Part shown: positions 1 through 8,791 of the stretch, in pieces
How the letters are laid out: the number at the start of each line of letters is the position of its first letter
How positions within the stretch are numbered: the first letter of the stretch is position 1
Assembly: GCA_019637225.1 (NCBI GenBank)
Contig: JAHBWC010000026.1
Span: forward strand, 18,152-82,151
DNA length: 64,000 nucleotides
Reading direction: 5' to 3'
Source: Labilithrix sp.
Lineage (GTDB): Bacteria > Myxococcota_A > Polyangia > Polyangiales > Polyangiaceae
The notes under the pieces: generated by a model
What the model saw: the letters and a program-made list of their open reading frames with translations, nothing else
Databases searched by the model: none
What the model was told of the DNA's origin: nothing
Made by a program: the position numbers and the translations under genes

Positions 1-363
1 GTCTGGAGCGCGTTGAAGCCGCTCTGCGCCGCGGCGATCGGCAGCGCCGAGGTGGCGGAGAAGCTCGGTCCGGACACGTGCATCCACCTCGTGCTCGATC
101 TCGAGAGCGATCGCGACGGCGACGCGGCGAGGCAGGCGAGGAAACAGGTCGGCGAGATCCGCGCCGGCGCCCGTCCGATGCCCGGCCCGAACGAGGCGGT
201 CCACCCGGTCCTCAAGCTCTTCCTCACCACGACCGGCGAGAACAGGAACTTCGAGGCAGACCTCGCGCAGTCGTTTGGTCCGGAGGAGGCCCATCGCATC
301 GTCTACTCCGACGAGCTGTGCATGGGGGCGAGCGTGTTCGGCGGCAGTCGGCCGAAGAAGTGA
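1..363 (+). CDS. C-terminal end of unknown protein (partial)
   Basis: The frame is open from base 1 to a TGA at 361-363, so this is the last 120 residues of a gene that begins upstream of the window; the first in-frame start-like codon (TTG at 13) is unlikely to be the real start. The visible part is a soluble, mixed charge sequence with three cysteines and no membrane segment. I do not recognise the family. It is followed by about 110 bases without a gene and then by the acyltransferase on the same strand. Confidence 0.6.
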   Translation, partial: VWSALKPLCAAAIGSAEVAEKLGPDTCIHLVLDLESDRDGDAARQARKQVGEIRAGARPMPGPNEAVHPVLKLFLTTTGENRNFEADLAQSFGPEEAHRIVYSDELCMGASVFGGSRPKK

Positions 364-476
364 GGCCCCGCGCCGGGCGCCTTCGTCGCGCGCGTCGCCC
401 GTCCACACGCCCGACGAAGCGCGGCAGCGCCCGCTCCGGCGATGACCGGGTGACGTAGGCCGTCGATGGTGGTGTA

Positions 477-2432
477 TTGCCGCCGGCCGTGAGTCTCTCG
501 ACCGGGGGCACTGCAGGATCCGTAGCCGCGCACGACGCCGCGTCACGTCCGAAGGCCCCCGCGATCGCGCACGTGCCCGCGCTCGACGGGATCCGCGGCC
601 TCGCGGTGCTCGCGGTCGTCGCGTTCCACGCGGACGCCGCGCTCCCCGGCGGCTACCTCGGCGTCGATCTCTTCTTCGTCCTCTCCGGCTACCTCATCAC
701 GAGCATCCTCCTCCGCGAGGTGGAGCGCACCGGTCGGATCGATCTGCGCGCCTTCTGGGTGCGGCGTGCGCGACGGCTCCTTCCCGCGCTCCTCGTCTTG
801 ATGCCGGCGATCGCCGTCTACGCGCGGGTCTGGGCGCGGCCGGAGGAGGTCCGAGCCCTCCGCGCCGACGCGGTCGCGACCCTCGGCTACGTCGCGAACT
901 GGCGCGCGATCTACTCCGGCAAGAGCTACTGGGAGATCTTCGCCGCGCCCTCTCCGCTCGAGCACACGTGGAGCCTCGCGATCGAGGAGCAGTTCTACGT
1001 CGTGTGGCCGCTCGTCGTGGCGCTCGTCGTCGTGCACCTCCGGAGGACACGTCGGACGCTGCTCGTGGTGACCGCGGCGCTCGCGGTCGCTTCCGCGGCG
1101 CTGATGCTCCTCTTGTGGCAGCCGGACCGGACGTCGCGCGTGTACATGGGGAGCGACACGCGCGCCGCCGGGATCCTCGCCGGCGTCGTGCTCGCGACCG
1201 TCCTCGCGCCGGGCGAAAAGCTCCGGAGCGGCGTCGTCCGCGCGCTCGACGCCGCGGGCCTCGTCGCCGCCGTCGGTCTCGGCGTCGCCTGGGCGAAGCT
1301 CGATGGCCAGAGCCGCTTCCTCTACCACGGTGGCCTCTGGCTCACGGAGCTCGCCGCGCTCGTCTTGATCGCCTGCGCGGTGAGCCCGGCGAGCGTCATC
1401 GCGCGGGCGCTCTCGCTCCGTCCGCTCGTCTTCATGGGGACGATCAGCTACGGCGTGTACCTCTGGCACTGGCCGGTCGACGTCGTGCTCACGCCCGAGC
1501 GCGTTCACGTGCCCGCGATCGCGCTCGCCGCGATCCGCGTCGTCGTGACGCTCGCCGTCGCGCTCGTTTCCTACTACGCGATCGAGCGGCCGATTCGCGC
1601 GCGCGGCGTGTTCTTCGGGCGGCCGCTCGTCGTCGTGCCCGCGGCGTTCGCGGCGGCGCTCGCCGTCGTCCTCCTCGGGACGCGGGCGCGGGCGCTCCCG
1701 CCGCCGGTCGCCGTTCCGCCGGCGCCCGGGGCGGTGCGGTGGCCCGACTTCAACTCCGTCAAGAGCGATCGCCTCCCGCCTGCGAGCGAGCTGCCGCCGG
1801 GCACGCGGCGCATCCTCGTCATCGGCGACTCGGTCGCGCAGTACCTCGGCGAGGCGATGCGCTTCCATCAGGCGGCGGCGTCGTCGTTCGTCGCGCAGCG
1901 TGGCGTCGGCGCGTGCAGCATCCACGAGGCGGAGGTCCGCTACGTGAAGGGCGAGCGGATCGAAGGAACGAGCTGCGCACAGAACTGGGTGACCGACGTC
2001 GCCGAGCTTCGGCCCGACGTCACGTTGATCGTCCTCGGCGGGGCGTACCTCGGACCACGAACGTGCCAGCCCGACTGGCGCCAGGCGTACAGGCAGCGCC
2101 TGACGTTCCTGCTCCACGCGATGGGGAGCAGCGCTGGCCGCGTGATCCTCACGCTCGTCCCGTATCCCGGCCAGCGCTGGCGCACGGCGAACATGGTGGA
2201 GCTCGTGGACTGCTTCAACGACGAGCTGACGCAGATCGCGGAGATCGAGCGGCTGCCGACGATCGATCTCAAGACGCACGTCTGCCCGACGACCGACTGC
2301 ACGCTCCTCAGCAACGGTGCGGCGATCCGTCCCGACGGCCTCCACTTCGACGGGCCCGGAGCGGTCGAGAGCGCCCAGTGGACGCTCGGCGAGGTGCGTC
2401 GGATCGCGCTCGGTCCGCAGCCTGGCGATTGA
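477..2432 (+). CDS. Acyltransferase 3 / SGNH-fold O-acetyltransferase (OafA/YrhL-like)
   Basis: Membrane O-acyltransferase expected to acetylate a cell-surface polysaccharide. The N-terminal part (about residues 32-400) is an acyltransferase-3 domain: it opens with the family signature LDGIRGLAVLAVVAFH followed by the GVDLFFVLSGYLI motif, and has about ten hydrophobic helices. The C-terminal third is a periplasmic SGNH hydrolase-like domain with the nucleophile block GDS near residue 450 and the D-x-x-H block (PDGLHFDG) near residue 620. This two-domain layout and 651-residue length are usual for OafA-type enzymes such as those that modify O-antigen or peptidoglycan. Start is uncertain: TTG at 477 gives the longest frame, GTG at 489 is an alternative. 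No sugar-synthesis genes are adjacent, so the substrate cannot be named. Confidence 0.9.
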   Translation: MPPAVSLSTGGTAGSVAAHDAASRPKAPAIAHVPALDGIRGLAVLAVVAFHADAALPGGYLGVDLFFVLSGYLITSILLREVERTGRIDLRAFWVRRARRLLPALLVLMPAIAVYARVWARPEEVRALRADAVATLGYVANWRAIYSGKSYWEIFAAPSPLEHTWSLAIEEQFYVVWPLVVALVVVHLRRTRRTLLVVTAALAVASAALMLLLWQPDRTSRVYMGSDTRAAGILAGVVLATVLAPGEKLRSGVVRALDAAGLVAAVGLGVAWAKLDGQSRFLYHGGLWLTELAALVLIACAVSPASVIARALSLRPLVFMGTISYGVYLWHWPVDVVLTPERVHVPAIALAAIRVVVTLAVALVSYYAIERPIRARGVFFGRPLVVVPAAFAAALAVVLLGTRARALPPPVAVPPAPGAVRWPDFNSVKSDRLPPASELPPGTRRILVIGDSVAQYLGEAMRFHQAAASSFVAQRGVGACSIHEAEVRYVKGERIEGTSCAQNWVTDVAELRPDVTLIVLGGAYLGPRTCQPDWRQAYRQRLTFLLHAMGSSAGRVILTLVPYPGQRWRTANMVELVDCFNDELTQIAEIERLPTIDLKTHVCPTTDCTLLSNGAAIRPDGLHFDGPGAVESAQWTLGEVRRIALGPQPGD

Positions 2433-2499
2433 GCCATGGGACGGCGCGCCCTGAGGCGCGTTGCCCGAGAGGTGCTACACTCAGCTCGGGAGCGGGGTG

Positions 2500-3267
2500 A
2501 TGAAGAGAGCTTGGGTCACGTGCGTCGTGGTGGCGTCCGGCTTCGGGATCGTCGTCGCCTGTTCGGGATCGGCGGAGACCAACATCCCCGCGTTCTCGGG
2601 GTCGAGCGGCTCGAGCGGCTCGTCGGGATCGAGCGGCTCGTCGGGGTCGGACGGCTCGTCGGGATCGAGCGGAACCTCGTGCCCACCGTGCGGGCCGCCT
2701 CGCGGTCCAGGGTGCACGAAGGGGACGCCGCCGTGCTTCTGCGACTGGGTGTGTCCGGACCCCGGCCCCACCGACGCAGGCGCTGACGCGAAGCCCGACG
2801 CAGGAGCCGACTGCGAGTGGTCCGAGGACGGCGATTCGTGCGGACCCGGCATGTACTGCGCGACGAAGAGCTGCGGCAAGGGCACGTGCGCTCCCATCGG
2901 CGCGATCGAGACGTCGGCGCGAAAGCCCGTCTGCGGCTGCGACGGCATCACCTACTGGAACGAGTCGCTCGCGGCGAAGCACGGGATGAGCGTCGCCAAG
3001 GCCACCGCCTGCGGCAACAACGAGAGCGTCAGCTGCAACGAGGGCGACCCGTGTCCCGCCGGTGTGAGCTGCAATCGACGCGTCGGGAGCGGAGCGGGGT
3101 GCGCGCTCGGCGAGCAAGACGGCACCTGCTGGAGGATGCCGGCGACGTGTCCGCCCGTCGCGGTGGACTCGAAGGCGCGCTCGTGCGCCTCGGCCAAGTG
3201 CTCCGACGAGTGCCCGCTGATCAAGGCCGAAGCGCCGTGGTACGTCGCGGCGGTCTGCTCGCCCTGA
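2500..3267 (+). CDS. Lipoprotein with Kazal-type protease-inhibitor domain
   Basis: Exported lipoprotein. The ATG at 2500 is preceded by a purine-rich GAGCGGGG and starts a classic lipoprotein signal with a lipobox ending VVAC near residue 22. Then comes a Ser/Gly-Ser linker (residues about 32-62), a Cys-rich stretch, and a Kazal-like core PVCGCDGITYWNESLAAKHG with the expected C-G-C-D-G-x-T-Y pattern and trailing Cys. Kazal domains inhibit serine proteases; bacterial copies on lipoproteins are common in myxobacteria and are thought to guard against own or foreign proteases. Further cysteines follow, in even spacing that suggests disulfides. The longer frame beginning at 2461 (TTG) would put the signal peptide internally and is rejected. 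The gene stops 12 bases before the converging kinase gene. Confidence 0.8.
   Translation: MKRAWVTCVVVASGFGIVVACSGSAETNIPAFSGSSGSSGSSGSSGSSGSDGSSGSSGTSCPPCGPPRGPGCTKGTPPCFCDWVCPDPGPTDAGADAKPDAGADCEWSEDGDSCGPGMYCATKSCGKGTCAPIGAIETSARKPVCGCDGITYWNESLAAKHGMSVAKATACGNNESVSCNEGDPCPAGVSCNRRVGSGAGCALGEQDGTCWRMPATCPPVAVDSKARSCASAKCSDECPLIKAEAPWYVAAVCSP
2599..2688 (+). repeat. Ser-Gly codon repeat in lipoprotein linker
   Basis: Short imperfect tandem units of tcgagcggc / tcgtcggga encode the SSG linker of the Kazal lipoprotein. Such tracts can change length by slippage without breaking the frame. Confidence 0.7.
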
Positions 3268-3279
3268 CGCGCGCGCGCG

Positions 3280-4416
3280 CTACTTCATCACGAGCTTCAT
3301 CACGAGCGCCGCGAGGACGGCGCCCACGACGAGGAACGCCACGGCGACGCCGACGAGCAGCCCGACCGACGGCTGCTTGCCCCGGCGGCTCGCCAGGCGC
3401 GGGAGGGGCGACGAGCGCGGCGGTGCGGTCGGAGCCGCCGGCGCCGGCTGGGCGGCCGGCGGCTGCGGAGCCCCCGGCACCGAGGCCATCACCGGGCGCA
3501 TCGCCTGGCCGTTCTCGTAGGGCGGCACGTGCGGGAGCCCGTTCAAGACCGCGCCGAGGGCGTGCGCGAACTCGCCGCCCGACGCGTAACGCTCCTCGGA
3601 CTTCTTCGCGAGCGCCTTCTCGAGCACGGACCACAAGAGCGGCGGGAACGTCCTGCCGGGGACGCGCTCGTTGATCGGCTTCGGCTTCGCCGTGACGTGG
3701 AGCTGGATGTACTCCATCGGGTTCTTGGCCTCGAAGGGCAGCTTCCCGGTGAGCACCTCGTAGAGGATGATGGCGAGCGAGTAGATGTCGCTCGCGGGCG
3801 TGAGCGTCTTGCCCTGCGCCTGCTCGGGGCTCATGAACTCCGGCGTCCCGAAGACCATGCCCTCCTGCGTGAGGATGATCGAGCCGGGCCGCATCTCGCG
3901 CTCGGTGACCTTGGCGAGGCCGAAGTCGAGGACCTTCGCGTAGTCCTTCATCCCGCCTTGCTGGCTGAGGAAGATGTTCTCCGGCTTGAGGTCGCGATGG
4001 ATGATGCCGGCGCGGTGCGCTTCTTCGAGCGCGTTGCTCGCCTGGATGAGGATCGGCAAGCCGCGCTCGAGCGTCATCGGGCCCTCGGCGCGAACCGTCT
4101 GGTTCAGGTTCTTGCCGTCGAGGTACTCCATGACGATGTAGAGCGAGCCGTCCTCGAGCTCGCCGTAGAGCAGCACCTTCACCGTGTTCGGGTGCGTGAG
4201 GTGGCTCATCGCGCGCGCCTCGCGGCGGAAGCGCGAGACGAGGTCTTTTCGGTTCGCCAGCTTCGGATGGAGGATCTTGACCGCCACCATCCGGTTCATC
4301 GCCGGCTGGAGCGCCTTGTAGACGGACCCCATCCCGCCCGAGCCGATCTTCTGCAGGATCTGGAACTGACCGTTCAGGATGTCCCGGCCAATGAACGGAT
4401 CCTGCGGACGCGCCAT
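3280..4416 (-). CDS. Hanks-type Ser/Thr protein kinase with C-terminal membrane anchor
   Basis: Cytoplasmic kinase tethered to the inner membrane. Residues about 12-275 form the kinase domain: glycine loop IGSGGMGSVY, VAVKILHP lysine, catalytic HRDLKPEN (Asp near residue 142), DFGLAKV and the PEFMSPEQ activation segment, so all key residues are present. A Pro/Ala-rich linker follows and the protein ends in one hydrophobic helix (GLLVGVAVAFLVVGAVLAAL) with almost nothing beyond it, so there is no extracellular sensor. The ATG at 4416 starts MARPQDPFIG; the longer frame upstream has no family similarity. Divergent from pgeF with 54 bases between starts, which must hold both promoters. Kinases of this type are abundant in myxobacteria; substrates cannot be read from the sequence. 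Confidence 0.93.
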   Translation of the reverse strand: MARPQDPFIGRDILNGQFQILQKIGSGGMGSVYKALQPAMNRMVAVKILHPKLANRKDLVSRFRREARAMSHLTHPNTVKVLLYGELEDGSLYIVMEYLDGKNLNQTVRAEGPMTLERGLPILIQASNALEEAHRAGIIHRDLKPENIFLSQQGGMKDYAKVLDFGLAKVTEREMRPGSIILTQEGMVFGTPEFMSPEQAQGKTLTPASDIYSLAIILYEVLTGKLPFEAKNPMEYIQLHVTAKPKPINERVPGRTFPPLLWSVLEKALAKKSEERYASGGEFAHALGAVLNGLPHVPPYENGQAMRPVMASVPGAPQPPAAQPAPAAPTAPPRSSPLPRLASRRGKQPSVGLLVGVAVAFLVVGAVLAALVMKLVMK

Positions 4417-4470
4417 CGCGGGTACCGTGATATCACGAAGCACGGCCCCAGGTCTTTGGGCCACGTGAGC

Positions 4471-5247
4471 ATGACGTTTCCGCTCCTCACGTCGAAGGCG
4501 CTCTCGCAGGCGGGCTTTTCGCACGGGTTCACGACGCGGCTCGGCGGGGTAAGCCCGCCGCCGTACGACGCGCTCGACTTTGCGGTCCTCCGCGACCCCG
4601 CGCTTCTCCGGGAAAACCAGGCCCGGCTGGCGGCGGCGGTGGGGTTCGACGCCGGCGTCCTCCACCAGGCGATGCAGGTCCACGGGGCGACGCTCCTGGT
4701 CGCCGGCGGCGATCCGGCGGCCACGCTCGCGCTCGACGCCGACGCCCTCGCGGCCGAGCCGGGCACGGGCCACGCCGTCGCGGTCCGGGTGGCCGACTGC
4801 GTCCCCGTCCTCTTGGCCGACCCGTCGACCGGACGTGTCGCCGCGGCGCACGCGGGGTGGCGCGGGGTCGTGGCGGACGTCGTCGGGGCGAGCGTGCGGC
4901 ACCTGCTCGCCGCGCCGGGCGCGGGGACGGCCTCCGGGCTCGTGGCGGCGATCGGTCCGAGCATCGGCCCGTGCTGCTTCGAGGTCGGCGCCGACGTGGC
5001 CGATCGGATCGTGAGCGCGTCGAGCCCGAGCGCGCGCGACCGTCGCGTGGGCGACAAGGCCTTCGTCGACCTCCGGGCGGCCGTGCGCGCGCAGCTCCGC
5101 GCGCTCGGGCTCGCCGACGACGCCATCGACGACGTGCCGGGCCGCGGTCCGAGCGGCTGCACGCGCTGCGAGCGTGAGCGCTTCTACTCGTACCGCCGCG
5201 ACGGCGACGCGAGCGGGCGGCTCCTCGGCGTCATCGTGGCGCGCTGA
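4471..5247 (+). CDS. pgeF: Laccase-domain purine nucleosidase/phosphorylase (YfiH/PgeF family)
   Basis: Family once called multicopper polyphenol oxidase, now known as purine nucleoside phosphorylase/adenosine deaminase and, in E. coli, linked to peptidoglycan editing. Visible signatures are FTTRLGGVS, QVHG, VRVADCVPVLLAD, AAHAGWRGVV and GPSIGPCCFEVG, in the family order, and the C-terminal RGPSGCTRCERERFYSYRRDG motif. The His of QVHG, Cys of ADC and His of HAGWRG are the expected zinc ligands. Length of 258 residues is normal. The ATG at 4471 is chosen because it precedes the conserved region directly; a GTG at 4465 is possible. Stops 37 bases before the converging mutH gene. Confidence 0.9.
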   Translation: MTFPLLTSKALSQAGFSHGFTTRLGGVSPPPYDALDFAVLRDPALLRENQARLAAAVGFDAGVLHQAMQVHGATLLVAGGDPAATLALDADALAAEPGTGHAVAVRVADCVPVLLADPSTGRVAAAHAGWRGVVADVVGASVRHLLAAPGAGTASGLVAAIGPSIGPCCFEVGADVADRIVSASSPSARDRRVGDKAFVDLRAAVRAQLRALGLADDAIDDVPGRGPSGCTRCERERFYSYRRDGDASGRLLGVIVAR

Positions 5248-5284
5248 GCGCGAAGCGCCGGCGCGTCGCGCTCCGCGCGAAGCC

Positions 5285-5974
5285 TCAGTCGGGCAGCGCG
5301 GCCGGATCGGTGAGGAGCGCGCCGGTGAAGCGCGCGCGCAGGTAGAAGCCGCGCGGGACGGTCGCGATCGCCTCGCCGTCCGAGCCCCACGCGATCGCGC
5401 GCGCGCTCCCGTCGCGCGCCTTCGGGCGAACCTGGAGCCAGCGGCCGCGGTGGGCCGTCAGCTCCTCGATGCGCCCGACGCCGATGAGGCCGACGACGTC
5501 GTCGAAGTCGCCGCGAAGGACGTCGTCTTGCTCGTGGGTCGGGCTCCACAGGAGCGGCGCGCCGACGACGCGCTCCTGCCACGCCAGGCCGTGCGCGCCG
5601 ACGAGCGGCACGAAGAGCACGCGCGCGAGCTTGGCCCGCACCCAGGACGTGTCCCACTCCTGGAGCTCCGCGTCGGCGAGCGAGAGCGTGCAGACGTACG
5701 TCGACTCGAGCGGCGTGCCCTCGGCCGTCACCGGGATCGTCTTGAGCTCCACGCCGAGGTCCGGGAAGTCGAGCACCTGCGCCGAGCCCCCCGAGGCGCC
5801 GAGCGCGCGCTCGAGCGTCTCGCCGGCGGACCCCTTCGTGCGCACCGGATCGGCCGACGCCGTGAGGCCGAGGTCGCGGAGCACCTCCCCGAGCGTCAGG
5901 CCGGCGAGAGAGCGCGCGCGTGCCAGGAGCTCGTCGAGCGTCTCCGGCGGAGGGCGGAGCAGGGGCGGCGCCAT
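5285..5974 (-). CDS. mutH: DNA mismatch repair endonuclease MutH
   Basis: Predicted to nick the unmethylated strand at hemimethylated GATC when activated by MutS-MutL. The 229 residues align with E. coli MutH over the full length: N-terminal LARARSLAGLTLGE, LERALGASGGS, DFPDLGVELKTIPV, TYVC, WVRAKLARVLFVP, RVVGAPLLWSP and C-terminal PRGFYLRARFTGALL. The catalytic set E55, D69, E76, K78 and K115 is present (E. coli E56, D70, E77, K79, K116), so it should be active. The end matches MutH rather than the larger Sau3AI-type restriction enzymes that share the fold. No dam methylase or mutL gene lies in the window. MutH is best known from gamma-proteobacteria; base composition here matches the neighbours, so any transfer would be old. 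Confidence 0.93.
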   Translation of the reverse strand: MAPPLLRPPPETLDELLARARSLAGLTLGEVLRDLGLTASADPVRTKGSAGETLERALGASGGSAQVLDFPDLGVELKTIPVTAEGTPLESTYVCTLSLADAELQEWDTSWVRAKLARVLFVPLVGAHGLAWQERVVGAPLLWSPTHEQDDVLRGDFDDVVGLIGVGRIEELTAHRGRWLQVRPKARDGSARAIAWGSDGEAIATVPRGFYLRARFTGALLTDPAALPD

Positions 5975-6070
5975 CGCGCGATCGCTTGCCAGGGCCGGCG
6001 CGGCGCGGCAAGCGCCGCCGCGCTCGTGTTGGCTCGACGGCCTCGACGCGCTCGGCCGCGCGCCCGAGGG

Positions 6071-7090
6071 TCACTTCTTGGCGGGATGCTCCTCGCGCCA
6101 GCGCGCGGCGTAGCGCGCCGCGAACGTCTCGGGCGCCTCCGCCCCTGCGCCGCGCCACTCCTTCGCGAGCCACCCGAGCATCGGGAGCTCGACCGCCTCC
6201 GCCGAGCGCCGGTACACCGATCGGTGCTTCGGCTCCCACCCCGTCACGACCGCCGCGACGGCGTGGATCGCGAGGAGCGCCCACGCGCGCTCGCCGTCCC
6301 GCGCGCCGAGCTCGCGCGTGAGCGCCGCGAAGAGCGCTCCGGTGTGCGCCGGCGCCTCCGCGCGCACCGCCGAGAGCGCGTGCACGAGCAGGCAGTCGAG
6401 GACGCGCGCCTGGTCGACGCGCTCGTACGGGCGGCGCGACGCGGAGGCCTCGCGCGCGAAGCAGCGGCCGCGCGTCGCCAGCGCGACGGGCGCGAGCGCG
6501 GCGGTCCCGACCGGCGGCGCCTCCGACACGACGGCGATCGTCACGGGCCGCTCGGGCCACGCGACGGCGAGATCGCTCGCGGCGCGCATGACGAGCGCGT
6601 CCGCGACCGGGCCGAGCTCGCCGAGCACGGCGCGCGCCGCCTCGAGCCCGATCCACGCCGTCGTCGCGCGGCCGAGCCATGTGCGGGCGACGAACGCCGG
6701 CAGCGCACGCTCGTAGGCGCTCGCGAACCCTTCGGCCGCCAAGGCTGAGCTCGAGCAGCGATCGTCGGAGCAGACCGACAGCGCGCGCGTCGTTCGCTCG
6801 AGGAGCGCGTCGGCGTCGTCGTCGCGCAGCGAGCGGGCGTACGCGCGGCGCGCCGGCTCGAGCGCGGGCTCGAGCGCCTCGTCCGTCCGGGCCGCGCCGG
6901 CGAGCCAGGTGTGGAGCTCGACGTAGGCGCTCGCCCGGAGAGAGACGCGGCCGTCCGTGACCACCAGCGCGCGCGCCGGAGGTTCCGTCGGCGGCGGACG
7001 AGTCGGCCGCGGAGCGCACGACGCACCGCAGAAAGCGGCGATCGCGGCGGCGGCGAGGGTAGTCGTGCTTGCGCGAATGCCGTGCCGCAT
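6071..7090 (-). CDS. Hypothetical lipoprotein
   Basis: The ATG at 7090 gives MRHGIRASTTT followed by a hydrophobic stretch and a lipobox GASC near residue 25, so the product is probably anchored in the envelope. The remaining 315 residues are Ala/Arg-rich and mostly helical in composition, with a pair of cysteines (CSDDRC) that could form a disulfide. No HExxH or other catalytic motif was found and I do not recognise the family. The start is only 16 bases from the divergent cystathionine beta-synthase start, so promoters must lie partly inside the coding ends. A longer frame to 7201 exists but would bury the signal peptide. Confidence 0.7.
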   Translation of the reverse strand: MRHGIRASTTTLAAAAIAAFCGASCAPRPTRPPPTEPPARALVVTDGRVSLRASAYVELHTWLAGAARTDEALEPALEPARRAYARSLRDDDADALLERTTRALSVCSDDRCSSSALAAEGFASAYERALPAFVARTWLGRATTAWIGLEAARAVLGELGPVADALVMRAASDLAVAWPERPVTIAVVSEAPPVGTAALAPVALATRGRCFAREASASRRPYERVDQARVLDCLLVHALSAVRAEAPAHTGALFAALTRELGARDGERAWALLAIHAVAAVVTGWEPKHRSVYRRSAEAVELPMLGWLAKEWRGAGAEAPETFAARYAARWREEHPAKK

Positions 7091-7106
7091 CGTATGCCCG
7101 TCCCCC

Positions 7107-8594
7107 ATGATGCACGGCGCGCTCGAGGACATCACCAAGACCGTGGGCAACACGCCCATCGTTCGGCTCAACAAGGTGACGCAGGGCCTCCCGCCCGGCA
7201 TCGAGATCTACGTCAAGTGCGAGTACCTGAACCCTGGCGGCAGCCACAAGGATCGGCTCGCCTGGAACCTCCTCCGCAGGGCGGAAGAGGCCGGCCTCCA
7301 GCCCGGCGGCACGATCGTCGAAGCGACGAGCGGCAACACCGGGGCGTCGCTCGCGTTGCTCGCGACCATCCGCGGCTACAAGTGCGTCTTCGTGATGCCC
7401 GACAAGATGAGCCAGGAGAAGGTCACGAACCTCCGCGCGTTCGGCGCCAAGGTCGTGATGTGCCCGACGGCCGTCGATGCCGACGATCCGCGCAGCTACT
7501 ACAAGGTCTCGCGTCGCATCGCCGACGAGACGCCGAACTCGTTCTACGCGAACCAGTACCACAACCCCGCCAACCCCGAGGCGCACTACCTCTGGACGGG
7601 ACCGGAGATCTGGAAGCAGACGAAGGGCGACTTCGACGCGTTCGTCGCGGGCATGGGCACGGGCGGCACGGTCAGCGGCACCGGCAAGTACCTGAAGGAG
7701 AAGAAGCCGGAGATCCAGATCGTCGGCGTCGATCCCGTCGGGTCGCTCTACTACGACTTCGTCAAGACCGGCCGGGTGACGAAGCCCTTCTCGTACAAGG
7801 TCGAGGGCATCGGCGAGGACTTCTTCCCGACGACGATGAACCTCAAGATCCTCGACGATATCGTCCGCGTCGACGACAAGGAGTGCTTCCTGATGACGCG
7901 CTCGATGACGCGCGAGGAGGGCCTCTTCGTCGGTGGCTCCGGCGGCGCCGCGGTCGCGGGCGCGATCAAGTGGGCGAAGGCGGTGGGGCCGCGGCTCCTC
8001 GCCGCGAAGAAGGGGCAGGGCCCCGTGAAGATCCTCGTCTTCCTCTGCGACGGCGGGCAGAAGTACGTCTCGAAGATCTTCAACGACGACTGGATGCGCG
8101 AGAACGGCTTCCTCGCCGACGAGCCGGGCATCGGGACCGTCGCCGACATCCTCCACCTCCGCAGCAAGCGGAAGATCGTCACCACCACGTCGAGCGCGAA
8201 GGTGAAGGACGTCATCGCCACGCTGAAGCAGCTCGGCATCAGCCAGCTGCCGGTGGTCGACAAGGGCAAGCTGAGGGGCATCATCAGCGAGGTCGATCTC
8301 CTTCGCTACATGGTCTCGGGTCCGAAGACCGCGAGCGCGTCGATCGCGCCGCTCCTCGAGAGCGACTACGCGACGGTGACGCCCGACACGAAGATCGAGC
8401 TGCTCCAGGGCGTCCTCGCCGACGCGCGCGCGGCGATCGTCACCGAGGGCGACGCCGTCGTCGGCATCGTGACGAAGATCGACCTCATCGACTACCTCGC
8501 GAAGAAGAACGTCGAGGCTTCCTCCGTGAAGGCGAAGCCGGCCAAGAAGAAGCCGGCCAAGAAGTCGAACGGCGCCCGCGAACGCCGCGCCTGA
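7107..8594 (+). CDS. cbs: Cystathionine beta-synthase (PLP domain plus CBS pair)
   Basis: PLP enzyme that condenses serine and homocysteine (or acts on related beta-substitution substrates) in cysteine synthesis. The N-terminal 330 residues are a fold-type II PLP domain: TVGNTPIVRLN, GGSHKDRLAWN with the Schiff-base lysine near residue 48, EATSGNTGASLA, and the PLP-phosphate loop GMGTGGTVSGTGKYL. EGIGEDFFPTTM is typical of cystathionine beta-synthases rather than plain cysteine synthases. A CBS-domain pair occupies about residues 360-480 and would be a regulatory module. The C-terminus is a basic Lys/Pro/Ala tail (KPAKKKPAKK), unusual for the family. Start is ATG 7107 or 7110 (Met-Met). No methionine-cycle genes are adjacent. 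Confidence 0.93.
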   Translation: MMHGALEDITKTVGNTPIVRLNKVTQGLPPGIEIYVKCEYLNPGGSHKDRLAWNLLRRAEEAGLQPGGTIVEATSGNTGASLALLATIRGYKCVFVMPDKMSQEKVTNLRAFGAKVVMCPTAVDADDPRSYYKVSRRIADETPNSFYANQYHNPANPEAHYLWTGPEIWKQTKGDFDAFVAGMGTGGTVSGTGKYLKEKKPEIQIVGVDPVGSLYYDFVKTGRVTKPFSYKVEGIGEDFFPTTMNLKILDDIVRVDDKECFLMTRSMTREEGLFVGGSGGAAVAGAIKWAKAVGPRLLAAKKGQGPVKILVFLCDGGQKYVSKIFNDDWMRENGFLADEPGIGTVADILHLRSKRKIVTTTSSAKVKDVIATLKQLGISQLPVVDKGKLRGIISEVDLLRYMVSGPKTASASIAPLLESDYATVTPDTKIELLQGVLADARAAIVTEGDAVVGIVTKIDLIDYLAKKNVEASSVKAKPAKKKPAKKSNGARERRA

Positions 8595-8791
8595 TCGCGC
8601 TCGGCGAGCTGGCTGACGCGCCTCGCGCGCGCGGCGGCGCCCTGACGCCCCTCTGAGTCGCGCGGGCCTCACCTCGGCGATCCAGGGTGTCCCCGCGCCA
8701 TCTCCGTGCGAATTCTCGCTGCGAGCATGAGCTCGAGCGGGTAAAAAGCTCAGGCTGTCCGTATACCGAGGCACCTGGAACGGAGTCGTTG

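Noticed and set aside
5184..8774. Very long open frame on the minus strand, nearly 1200 codons
   Set aside because: It overlaps mutH, a lipoprotein gene and cystathionine beta-synthase, is extremely Arg/Ala-rich and has no domain; it is a GC-driven shadow frame.
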